Positions 5,680-13,774 of a DNA stretch of 24,056 nt are shown one piece after another (the first letter of the stretch is position 1; each line of letters starts with the position of its first letter). This DNA comes from Coriobacteriia bacterium (lineage in GTDB: Bacteria; Actinomycetota; Coriobacteriia; WRKU01), in NCBI GenBank assembly GCA_009784095.1, contig WRDL01000007.1:1-24056 (forward strand), in the 5' to 3' direction. The position numbers and the translations under genes are program-made. Below the pieces are notes generated by a model. The model was not told the origin of the DNA. It was given only the letters and a program-made list of their open reading frames with translations, and did no database searches.

Positions 5680-8600
5680 ATGAAAAATGCTGGTATGTGC
5701 GCAGGCATCGATGTCGGATCGACCACGGTTAAGCTCGCGGTACTCGATGAGGGCGGTGAGCTGCTCTGGTCACGCTATCTGCGCCATAACGCCGATGTCC
5801 GCACCACCGTCGCCACGCTTCTGTCCGAGGCTGCCGAGCATTTTGGTGAAAGCGCTCTCACTGTCGGCATCACCGGCAGTGGAGGACTCTCACTGGCGAA
5901 TTATCTCGGCTTGCCGTTCACCCAAGAGGTGATCTCGTCAAAAGCCGCGATCGAACACTATCTTCCACAGACCGATGTCGCGATCGAGTTGGGCGGAGAA
6001 GACGCGAAGATCATATACCTGAGCGGTACGGTCGAACAGCGCATGAATGGGATCTGTGCCGGGGGCACCGGTGCCTTCATCGATCAGATGGCCACGCTGC
6101 TTGGCACCGATGCCCACGGACTCGATCTGCTCGCATGCGAGAAGGAGACACTCTATCCTATCGCAAGCCGCTGTGGCGTGTTCGCGAAAAGCGACGTTCA
6201 GCCCCTGCTCAACGAAGGGGCGCGCAAAGAAGATATCGCGGCGAGCATCCTGCAGGCGGTCGTCACCCAGACGATCACCGGTCTTGCCTGTGGGCGACGT
6301 ATCCAGGGTAAGATCGCTTTTCTCGGTGGCCCGCTCCACTACCTTCCCCAACTACGAGACCGCTTCATCGAGACGCTTGAACTGACCGATGGTGAGGCGC
6401 TCTGTCCTGAAAACGCCCACCTTTTCGTCGCGCAGGGGTGCGCGTTGGCAACACGACAACAGTCGTTATCCACCACCGGATCCGGTGCCATACCGCTTGA
6501 GCAGATCCTATTCTCTCAGATCGTCGAGCGTCTTGAGGACCTCGGAGATGCTCAGACTCACGAGATCGATCGTCTCGACCCACTCTTCGATAGTGTTGAA
6601 CAATATGAATCATTTTGCCGAAGGCACCAACGGACCAGCGCAAAGCGCGGAGACTTGACGACCTATCGAGGTCAGGCATACTTGGGAATCGATGCCGGTT
6701 CGACTACTTTGAAAGTCACGCTGATCGGTGAGGACGGCGAGTTGCTGTGGTCGCGCTATGGCTCGAACAAAGGTGATGTCGTGATCGCCGCGCGCACCGC
6801 TCTGATCGAATTGTACAAGCAATTGCCCGATGAGGTCAAAATCGCGAACTCGTGTGTGACCGGATACGGCGAGCGCCTCCTGCTCGAAGCGTTGCGCATC
6901 GACCTGGGAGAGATCGAGACGATCGCGCATCTGCGTGGAGCAGAGGAGTTCTTGCCCAACGTCGACTTCATTCTCGACATCGGTGGTCAGGACATGAAGT
7001 GCCTCAAGGTAAAAGATGGCGTCATTGAGCACATCATGCTCAACGAGGCGTGCTCATCAGGCTGCGGCTCATTTCTCGAGTCATTCGCGCTCGGACTCGG
7101 TTTTCCTATCGTGGATTTCGCTGCGCAAGCACTGACCTCGCGCGCTCCGATGGATCTGGGAAGTCGCTGCACCGTCTTTATGAACTCGCGCGTCAAACAG
7201 GCGCAAAAAGAGGGCGCGAGCGTAGCCGATATCTCTGCCGGGCTCTCGTATGCGGTCATCAAGAACGCGCTCTACAAGGTGGTCAAACTGCGCGATCCCG
7301 ATGAGTTGGGGGAGCGGGTCTTCGTACAAGGTGGTACATTCTATAACGACGCGGTACTGCGCGCCTTCGAGCAACTCACCGGAAGAGAGGTCATTCGCCC
7401 TGATATTTCCGGACTCATGGGTGCTTATGGCGCCGCGCTGGTCGCAAAGGACACCTCAGCGAGCAAAGCAACTGGCAATGGTGAGGCACCCCAGCGCTCG
7501 AATATACTCAGCGCCGATCAACTCGATACGCTCGTGATCGACCAGGAGACAAGACGGTGCGCGATCTGTCCCAACGCTTGCCTGCTCACGATCAATACCT
7601 TCTCCAACCAGGTCTCATCCGCTAAGGGTGCAAATAACGAGATGCGCCATTTCGTGACCGGGAATCGTTGTGAGCGTGGAGCTGACGTGGAGGGCGCTCA
7701 GAAGCGCACTGTCAAAGCCACAGCGATGGTTCCCAATCTGGTCGCTTATAAGAATCGACGACTTTTCTCATATCGCCCTCTCGATCTTGCAGACGCCCCA
7801 CGCGGTGAGATCGCGATCCCGCGCACGCTCAATATGTTCGAGAACTATCCATTCTGGTATACCTTCTTCACCCGACTCGGATTCCGGGTCCGTCTCTCCT
7901 CGCCTTCCAACGGAAGAACGCTCGAGATCGGCAGCCAGTCGATCCCATCCGAGTCGGTCTGCTATCCGGCAAAACTCGCGCATGGACACGTGACGGGTCT
8001 TGCCAGAGACGGCGCACGACTCATCTTCATGCCTTGCATCATCTACGAGCGCTCTGAGGACGAGGAAGCGAAGAACTGCTTCAACTGTCCGGTCATCATA
8101 AACTATTCGGAGATGCTGCGTCTAAACATCGACGAGCTGCACACCAACGAAGTGTCACTGTTCAATCCGTTCATCCCTTATCAGGATCGTGAGGGACTCG
8201 CGCCGCGTATGTTCGAGGCGCTTGAGATGCTCTACGAACAGCGTGATTGGAACGCCTATTTCAAAGACAAACAGGCGGTAAGATGCGGGTCGCGCCTGGA
8301 CTCCTCCTCCTTCTATTCACCGTATATCCCACCCGGTCTTGCTCCGAAACTCGACGAAGTGACCTCCGCATTGGAGGCCGCATGGGATGAGGACGCCGCA
8401 TTCAAGCATGATATGCAGATCGCCGGGGATGAAGCGATCAAATGGATCGAGCAGAACAACGGACACGGTATCATACTGGCAGGTCGCCCTTATCATTGCG
8501 ACCCGGAGGTCAATCACGCGCTGCCTGAGATGCTGGGCGGCCTGGGGCTTGCGGTGCTCACTGAAGACAGTGTCGCTCATCATGTAAAGCCGGATCGTCC

Positions 8601-10203
8601 GCTTCGCATCGTCGATCAGTGGATGTATCATTCACGCCTATTCTCGGCAGCCAAGTTCTCGACGTTGCGCTCCGATCTCGATCTGATCTCGCTCAACTCG
8701 TTCGGATGTGGCCTTGATGCGGTCGTCTGCGATCAGATCCAAGAAATAATCGAGTCGACCGGCAATATCGCGACCATGATAAAGATCGACGAGGTCTCCA
8801 ACTTGGGTGCGGTACGTATCCGAGCGCGTTCACTGCTCGCTGCTTTGAAGAAACGAGGCGTGATCGATGAAGTGCCCGAGTACGCAACACTTCATACCAT
8901 CGGTGACGCGCCCTCGATCACGCCTGCACCTTTGTCCTCAAAAAGGCTGCCTGACATCGACACCAGCTATAAACGCACGGTGTTCACCAAGAAGATGCGA
9001 GACGAGCGCTATACCGTCCTGTGCCCACAGATGGCGCCGATACACTTCGATCTACTCGAGCCGGTCGTACGTCGCGCCGGATATGATGTCGAGATCTTAC
9101 CTTCACTGGATCGTGGCGCGATCGAGGTGGGACTGCGCTATGTCAACAACGATGCATGTTTCCCCTCCATTCTGACGTCAGGGCAGATCATGGAGGCGCT
9201 CCTCTCCGGCAAGTATGATCTTGATCGGACCGCCGTGATCATCTCGCAGACCGGTGGGGGTTGTCGCGCGACCAACTACATCGCATTTTTGCGCAAGGCT
9301 CTTCGTGACGCGGGGCTTGAGCAGATCCCGGTCCTCTCTCTCGAGCTGTCACCCATGGGCGAGGCCCAGCCGGGATTCAACCTCAAACCTGCGGTGGTCA
9401 TCCAAGCCGCCTACAGCATCTTGCTTGGCGACGTTTTGATGCAGTGTCTGCTGCGCACGCGCCCCTATGAGCAAGTTGAGGGTAGCGCCGATGAGCTTCA
9501 CAAACAGTGGACGCAATTACTTCAAGCCGACTTTTTGCAAGGTATGGGTTATCGCCGTTTTAAGAAAAGAGTCACCACGATCATCGAGAGCTTCGATGAT
9601 CTGGAACTGATCGGTGAGGAGCGGGATAAAACGCGCGTCGGCATCGTCGGTGAGATCTTGGTGAAATTTCATCCCACCGCGAACAACAACGTCATCGATT
9701 ATCTCGAAGACGAGGGCTGCGAGGTCGTCGTTCCCGGATTGGCGGAGTTCTTCTTATACTCGATGTGCGGGGGCGTATTCCAGCGCAAGGTCGCGGGGCG
9801 ATCGGCTGGCTATGCTCTACAGATGCGCGCAGCGATAACCGCACTGGAGAAGTTGACCGGACACGTCTCACGCGCCCGTTCCGCGTCAAAGCGCTTTCAT
9901 GCCAACAGAAGCATTTATGATATCGCGCGTCTGGCGGAGCGCTTGACTCCGCTGGCAAGCTCTTGTGGGGAGGGCTGGTTACTCCCCGGCGAGATGATGG
10001 AGTTGATCGAAGAGGGAACGCCCAATATCGTCGTCGCCTCTCCCTTTGCGTGTTTGCCGAACCATACGTTGGGCAAAGGTATGATCAAAGAGCTCAACCG
10101 CCTCTATCCTGAGTCCAATATCGTCGCGATCGACTATGATCCGGGCGCCAGCGAGGTCAATCAGCTCAACCGGATAAAGCTCATGCTCAGCGCTACCCGC
10201 TAA
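5680..10203 (+). CDS. 2-hydroxyacyl-CoA dehydratase activator fusion (two ASKHA domains + HgdB-like region)
   Basis: This 1507-residue protein joins several parts of the HgdC/BcrAD-BadFG system. ASKHA ATPase domain 1 starts with GIDVGSTT (9-16) and domain 2 with GIDAGSTT (from 336). In each, two cysteines 39 residues apart (Cys126/Cys165; Cys458/Cys497) match the ligands of the [4Fe-4S] cluster that bridges the HgdC dimer. A further motif CAICPNAC (627-634) with Cys664 looks like another metal or cluster site. The middle region (about 700-930) resembles DUF2229, and the C-terminal part (from about 1110) resembles the dehydratase D-component, with Cys at 1160, 1195, 1363 and 1458. Known activators use ATP to inject one electron into a 2-hydroxyacyl-CoA dehydratase; very large fusions of this type are common in anaerobes but their substrate is unknown. 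No separate dehydratase gene is nearby. Start is ATG 5680, with ATG 5695 or ATA 5659 possible. Confidence 0.9.
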   Translation: MKNAGMCAGIDVGSTTVKLAVLDEGGELLWSRYLRHNADVRTTVATLLSEAAEHFGESALTVGITGSGGLSLANYLGLPFTQEVISSKAAIEHYLPQTDVAIELGGEDAKIIYLSGTVEQRMNGICAGGTGAFIDQMATLLGTDAHGLDLLACEKETLYPIASRCGVFAKSDVQPLLNEGARKEDIAASILQAVVTQTITGLACGRRIQGKIAFLGGPLHYLPQLRDRFIETLELTDGEALCPENAHLFVAQGCALATRQQSLSTTGSGAIPLEQILFSQIVERLEDLGDAQTHEIDRLDPLFDSVEQYESFCRRHQRTSAKRGDLTTYRGQAYLGIDAGSTTLKVTLIGEDGELLWSRYGSNKGDVVIAARTALIELYKQLPDEVKIANSCVTGYGERLLLEALRIDLGEIETIAHLRGAEEFLPNVDFILDIGGQDMKCLKVKDGVIEHIMLNEACSSGCGSFLESFALGLGFPIVDFAAQALTSRAPMDLGSRCTVFMNSRVKQAQKEGASVADISAGLSYAVIKNALYKVVKLRDPDELGERVFVQGGTFYNDAVLRAFEQLTGREVIRPDISGLMGAYGAALVAKDTSASKATGNGEAPQRSNILSADQLDTLVIDQETRRCAICPNACLLTINTFSNQVSSAKGANNEMRHFVTGNRCERGADVEGAQKRTVKATAMVPNLVAYKNRRLFSYRPLDLADAPRGEIAIPRTLNMFENYPFWYTFFTRLGFRVRLSSPSNGRTLEIGSQSIPSESVCYPAKLAHGHVTGLARDGARLIFMPCIIYERSEDEEAKNCFNCPVIINYSEMLRLNIDELHTNEVSLFNPFIPYQDREGLAPRMFEALEMLYEQRDWNAYFKDKQAVRCGSRLDSSSFYSPYIPPGLAPKLDEVTSALEAAWDEDAAFKHDMQIAGDEAIKWIEQNNGHGIILAGRPYHCDPEVNHALPEMLGGLGLAVLTEDSVAHHVKPDRPLRIVDQWMYHSRLFSAAKFSTLRSDLDLISLNSFGCGLDAVVCDQIQEIIESTGNIATMIKIDEVSNLGAVRIRARSLLAALKKRGVIDEVPEYATLHTIGDAPSITPAPLSSKRLPDIDTSYKRTVFTKKMRDERYTVLCPQMAPIHFDLLEPVVRRAGYDVEILPSLDRGAIEVGLRYVNNDACFPSILTSGQIMEALLSGKYDLDRTAVIISQTGGGCRATNYIAFLRKALRDAGLEQIPVLSLELSPMGEAQPGFNLKPAVVIQAAYSILLGDVLMQCLLRTRPYEQVEGSADELHKQWTQLLQADFLQGMGYRRFKKRVTTIIESFDDLELIGEERDKTRVGIVGEILVKFHPTANNNVIDYLEDEGCEVVVPGLAEFFLYSMCGGVFQRKVAGRSAGYALQMRAAITALEKLTGHVSRARSASKRFHANRSIYDIARLAERLTPLASSCGEGWLLPGEMMELIEEGTPNIVVASPFACLPNHTLGKGMIKELNRLYPESNIVAIDYDPGASEVNQLNRIKLMLSATR

Positions 10204-10259
10204 ATCATGCAACCAGTGAACTGAGTGCTGAAGAGAATTATCAGAAAGTCTAACAATTT

Positions 10260-10290
10260 ATGCACATATATGTGCATTCTCAGGTAGCAT
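10260..10290 (+). promoter_or_regulatory. Perfect 18-bp palindrome within a promoter
   Basis: ATGCACATATATGTGCAT (10260-10277) is a perfect 18-bp inverted repeat without spacer. TGCACA within it could be a -35 box, with TAGCAT (10285-10290) as -10 box at 18-bp spacing. A dimeric repressor bound to the palindrome would block that promoter. It stands about 50 bp before the start of the cyclic-diphosphoglycerate synthetase-like gene. The palindrome is certain; the promoter boxes are weak and the regulatory role is inferred. Confidence 0.55.
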
Positions 10291-10328
10291 AAGGATAGAT
10301 GAATGATTCACGGGAGAAAAGGACCCCT

Positions 10329-11663
10329 ATGAAACCCCAACGAGTTCTTATTATCGGTGCGGCAGGGCGTGATTTCCACAATTTCAATACGGTGTTTCGC
10401 GACGATCCCGACTATGAGGTAGTAGCATTCACCGCCGCGCAGATCCCTGACATCGCCGGGCGGATATATCCCCCGTCGCTCGCCGGAGAGCGCTACCCTG
10501 AGGGTATCCCCATCTATGATGAGTCAGAACTGGAAAGACTCATCGAGGATCTTTCGGTCGACGTGTGCGTTTTTTCGTATAGCGATCTTCCCTACTCCAA
10601 GGTCATGGGTATCGGCTCGCGCGTCAATGCAGCCGGTGCGAACTTCATGCTTCTGTGCCCCAAGTCGACGATGATCGAAAGCACCAAACCGGTCATTGCG
10701 GTCACCGCCACGCGCACCGGTTGCGGTAAAAGTCAGACCTCTCGTCGCGTCGCCGAGATCCTCGAGGAGAACGGTAAGCGAGCCATTGTATTGCGTCACC
10801 CTATGCCCTATGGCAACCTTCAAGACCAAGCGGTCCAGCGTTTGACGACGATCGATGATCTGGCAATGCATCACTGCACGATCGAGGAGATGGAAGAGTA
10901 TGAGCCCTTCATCGCACGCGGCATGACCGTCTATGCCGGAGTCGACTACGAGGCGATCTTGCGTGCGGCAGAGACCGATCCGGATGGTTGTGATGTGATC
11001 TTGTGGGATGGTGGGAATAACGACGTCCCGTTCGTGAAACCCGATCTTACCATCACCGTCGTCGATCCTCATCGCGCGGGCCACGAACTACTTTACTATC
11101 CAAGCGAGACCAACCTGCGGCTCGCAGACGTGGTGGTGATCAACAAGATCGACAGTGCCGACCCCGCCGATGTCAAAATGATCCGCGAAAATATCGCATC
11201 GATCAACCCTGACGCGCTCGTCGTCGATGCCGAGTCGACGGTAACGGTCGACGACCCCGGTCTCATCGAAGGCAAGAGGGTACTGGTGATCGAGGATGGT
11301 CCGACCGTCACGCATGGTGAGATGAAGATCGGTGCCGGGTCGATCGCGGCGAAGCGCTACAATGCCGCCGAGATCATCGACCCCCGTCCGTTCGTGGTCG
11401 GAAAGATCGCTCAGACCTATGAGACTTATCCGGGGATCGGGATGTTGCTCCCTGCCATGGGCTACAGTGATGAACAGAGAGCCGATCTCGAAAGGACGAT
11501 CGACCGCGCCCAGTGCGACTGTGTCGTAATCGCGACTCCGATCGATCTTGCACGGGTACTTAAGATCAACAAACCCCACGCTCAGGTCACCTATGAGCTA
11601 CACGAAATATCGAGTCCAGACCTTGCCGATGCGCTTGATGGATTCTTGAAAAGTGTCGCCTAA
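10329..11663 (+). CDS. Cyclic 2,3-diphosphoglycerate synthetase-like P-loop protein
   Basis: The product (444 residues from this start) has an N-terminal Rossmann-like part (VLIIGAAGRDFHNFN, then PPSLAGERYPEGIPIY), a P-loop TRTGCGKS at 128-135, DGGNNDVPF, TVVDPHRAGHE and a GTPase-like VVINKID. This whole order matches the cyclic 2,3-diphosphoglycerate synthetase family. In methanogens that enzyme uses ATP to cyclise 2,3-diphosphoglycerate; many bacteria carry homologues whose reaction is unproven. The ATG at 10329 follows GGGAGAAAAGG and lies beyond the likely transcription start near 10297. An in-frame ATG at 10299 would add ten poorly conserved-looking residues (MNDSREKRTP) and has only AAGGA three bases before it. 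A perfect palindrome upstream suggests specific regulation. A glycerate kinase lies about 2 kb downstream. Confidence 0.8.
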   Translation: MKPQRVLIIGAAGRDFHNFNTVFRDDPDYEVVAFTAAQIPDIAGRIYPPSLAGERYPEGIPIYDESELERLIEDLSVDVCVFSYSDLPYSKVMGIGSRVNAAGANFMLLCPKSTMIESTKPVIAVTATRTGCGKSQTSRRVAEILEENGKRAIVLRHPMPYGNLQDQAVQRLTTIDDLAMHHCTIEEMEEYEPFIARGMTVYAGVDYEAILRAAETDPDGCDVILWDGGNNDVPFVKPDLTITVVDPHRAGHELLYYPSETNLRLADVVVINKIDSADPADVKMIRENIASINPDALVVDAESTVTVDDPGLIEGKRVLVIEDGPTVTHGEMKIGAGSIAAKRYNAAEIIDPRPFVVGKIAQTYETYPGIGMLLPAMGYSDEQRADLERTIDRAQCDCVVIATPIDLARVLKINKPHAQVTYELHEISSPDLADALDGFLKSVA

Positions 11664-11700
11664 CAGCACATCGGTTCGGTGCGTCATCCTCGTTAACCTT

Positions 11701-11706
11701 TATAAT
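11701..11706 (+). promoter_or_regulatory. TATAAT -10 box before HEAT-repeat gene
   Basis: A consensus TATAAT stands 48 bp before the chosen ATG. No clear -35 box is present at 16-18 bp (TTCGGT lies at 20 bp). The box indicates that the HEAT-repeat gene has its own promoter rather than depending on the preceding gene. Confidence 0.4.
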
Positions 11707-11753
11707 CAGATCGGTTACTCACAGCATTGCAAGCTCTTGTTGAAAGAGGGAAC

Positions 11754-12383
11754 ATGATCGATCGATTGGCGTGCAATCTTGGCCGCAACGACGAAGCGCC
11801 CAATATCGAGTTGGCTCAGTTCTTGGCTGAGCACGAAGATACTGAGGGGATCGCTGAGATCGTTGAAGGTTTCAAGGGAGCAGATGCCAAGGTGGCCAGT
11901 GACAGTATCAAGGTGCTCTATGAGATAGGTAAGCGAGCCCCGCAACTCATCGCACCATATACAGACGATTTCATCACGGGGTTAAGATCTCGCAACAATC
12001 GCCTGATATGGGGATCCATGGCGGCCCTCGCTGGGACTACCCCGTATGCAGCGCAGCTCGTCCACGATGATCTTCCCTTGCTTATCAGAACATATGAGCA
12101 GGGTAGCGTCATCACGGTCGACAACAGTATCAGCGTCTTTGCTCACCTTGCAGCTGCCGATGAAGGGTATGCAGAAGAGCTCGTGCCTCTTCTGCTCAAG
12201 CATCTCAAGGAGTGTAAACCGAAAAGCGTTGCCCAGCATGCGGAGCGCGCTTCGGTGTGCTTCGATAAGACCAACGCGCCTGCGTTCATCGAGGTGCTGG
12301 AACGCAGATTGCCTCATCTCTCATCTCCTGCGCAAGCGCGTGTCAACAAGCTGCTCAGGTCGCTGCACGCACTCGCGTACTGA
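11754..12383 (+). CDS. HEAT-repeat protein
   Basis: The product is 209 residues and almost entirely helical in appearance. Repeating helix pairs such as IAEIVEGFKGADAKVASDSIKVLYEIGKRAPQLI, FITGLRSRNNRLIWGSMAALAGT and LVPLLLKHLKECKPKSVAQHAERASVCF show the Pro/Asp and small-residue spacing of HEAT or armadillo repeats. Such proteins bind partners or nucleic acid (for example DNA-glycosylase-type ALK folds) and usually have no catalytic site of their own; none is seen here. The ATG at 11754 follows GAGGG closely. A TTG at 11727 is an alternative start that would add nine residues, but it lacks a Shine-Dalgarno site. Neighbours on both sides are metabolic enzymes, and no operon link is clear. Confidence 0.72.
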   Translation: MIDRLACNLGRNDEAPNIELAQFLAEHEDTEGIAEIVEGFKGADAKVASDSIKVLYEIGKRAPQLIAPYTDDFITGLRSRNNRLIWGSMAALAGTTPYAAQLVHDDLPLLIRTYEQGSVITVDNSISVFAHLAAADEGYAEELVPLLLKHLKECKPKSVAQHAERASVCFDKTNAPAFIEVLERRLPHLSSPAQARVNKLLRSLHALAY

Positions 12384-12474
12384 TGGTGCGAGCGCTCTTC
12401 TCAAGACAGAATCGCTTACAATACAAGATAAGGGGATCGAACAGCCGCTAAGGCTACCGCTTTGAGGAGGTATC

Positions 12475-13737
12475 ATGTGTGACACCATGGGTATCATGCC
12501 GAGCTGGAGTTCGGATGGCATCTGTTACTTCGCGAAGAACAGTGACCGCAGTCCCAACGAGCCGCTTCTCACCCTACGCATCCGTGCCGCCGATCACGAA
12601 CCCGGCTCCGTCTTGCACTGTACCTATATCGATATCGAACAAGTCGCCCACACCCACGAGATCATCATATCCAAGCCCTCGTGGATGTGGGGCGCCGAGA
12701 TGGGGGTCAACGACGCGCGTGTCGCTATTGGCAACGAAGCGGTGTTCACGAGATCTCAACGTGGTAAACCAGCCCTGATCGGTATGGACCTGTTGCGGTT
12801 GGCTCTCGAGCGTGCCGGCACAGCCGAGGCTGCCGTCGAAGTGATGATCGAGCTTCTCGAGCAGTATGGACAGGGTGGCGATTGCGGGTTCGACTCGGAG
12901 TTCCACTACGACAACAGCTTTCTGGTCTGTGATCCTACCGTTGGCTACGTTTTGGAGACCTCGGCCAAGAACTATGCGGTATCCAAGATCACCGATCGCT
13001 ACGCCATCTCGAACCGCCTGAGCATCGGTACTGATCACATTATGGAGAAAGGTATCGCGCCCGGTGAGGACTTCACCCGTCGCTTCCTCGAGCCGGTCCG
13101 TTCGTTCTTCGCGAAGGGGACCCAGCGCAGATGCCTGAGCATGGAAGGTCTCACATCAAACAGTGGAGTCCCCGGCCTATTTGATATCTTGCGAACCCAT
13201 GCTCCCGGTTTTAACGGACATGAGTTCTCCCGTCCGAGCGTCGGAAGCGTGTGCATGCATGCAGGAGGCATGATCGGAGATCAGACGACCGGTTCGATGG
13301 TTGCAAAACTATGTCCGGACAGACCGATCACGATCTGGATGACAGGAGCATCGACGCCTTGTATTTCTGCATTCAAACCGGTGTTTTGGCATACCGATTC
13401 TCCTCCCCTCTTTGAGGATCCGTCTCAAAGCTTCGAGTATTGGCTCAAGCGTGAGCATCTCCATCGCGCGGTCATCGCCGGAAAGGTCGATGTATCTGTC
13501 CTGCGTGACAAGGTCAAGGAGCTTGAAGCTCGCTGGCTCGCAGAAGAGGAACGCATCATGAGTGCTGAGGTTCCCGATGAAGGTGAGCTCGCTGCATTGG
13601 CAACGCAAGCTAACGCGCAAGAGCGAGAAATGATCGACGAGTTCTCAGTCACTGATTGGCAGATCCCTCGATACAGTGGACGATATGCGAATTATTGGAT
13701 AAAGAAGAATGAGAAGCTGGGTCTCGAACGTGGTTGA
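12475..13737 (+). CDS. C69/secernin-like peptidase
   Basis: The product is 420 residues and begins MCDTMGI. In the C69 dipeptidase/secernin group of N-terminal nucleophile hydrolases, the initiator Met (or a short propeptide) is removed and Cys2 becomes the catalytic nucleophile. FAKNSDRSPNEP at residues 19-30 is the family hallmark after the nucleophile, and NEAVFTRSQRGKPALIGMDLLRLALERAGTAEAAVEVM with CDPTVGYVLETSAKNYAV fits the rest of the Ntn fold. It should be a cytoplasmic amidohydrolase or dipeptidase; substrate unknown. GAGGAGGT lies a few bases before the ATG, one of the strongest sites in the window. A TTACAAT sequence (-10-like, 12416-12422) lies upstream. The C-terminal 80 residues are charged and probably helical. 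Confidence 0.85.
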   Translation: MCDTMGIMPSWSSDGICYFAKNSDRSPNEPLLTLRIRAADHEPGSVLHCTYIDIEQVAHTHEIIISKPSWMWGAEMGVNDARVAIGNEAVFTRSQRGKPALIGMDLLRLALERAGTAEAAVEVMIELLEQYGQGGDCGFDSEFHYDNSFLVCDPTVGYVLETSAKNYAVSKITDRYAISNRLSIGTDHIMEKGIAPGEDFTRRFLEPVRSFFAKGTQRRCLSMEGLTSNSGVPGLFDILRTHAPGFNGHEFSRPSVGSVCMHAGGMIGDQTTGSMVAKLCPDRPITIWMTGASTPCISAFKPVFWHTDSPPLFEDPSQSFEYWLKREHLHRAVIAGKVDVSVLRDKVKELEARWLAEEERIMSAEVPDEGELAALATQANAQEREMIDEFSVTDWQIPRYSGRYANYWIKKNEKLGLERG

Positions 13738-13774
13738 TCAAGACACCGATAACGACTTTGAACGAAGTGACTCG

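Noticed and set aside
10524..11084. Leftward 186-codon frame inside the cDPG-synthetase-like gene
   Set aside because: The plus strand carries the P-loop and other family motifs; the long open antisense frame follows from the codon bias of GATC-rich coding sequence.
13250..13263. TGCATGCATGCA self-complementary stretch
   Set aside because: It lies inside the peptidase coding sequence (VCMHAGG) and follows from ordinary codons.
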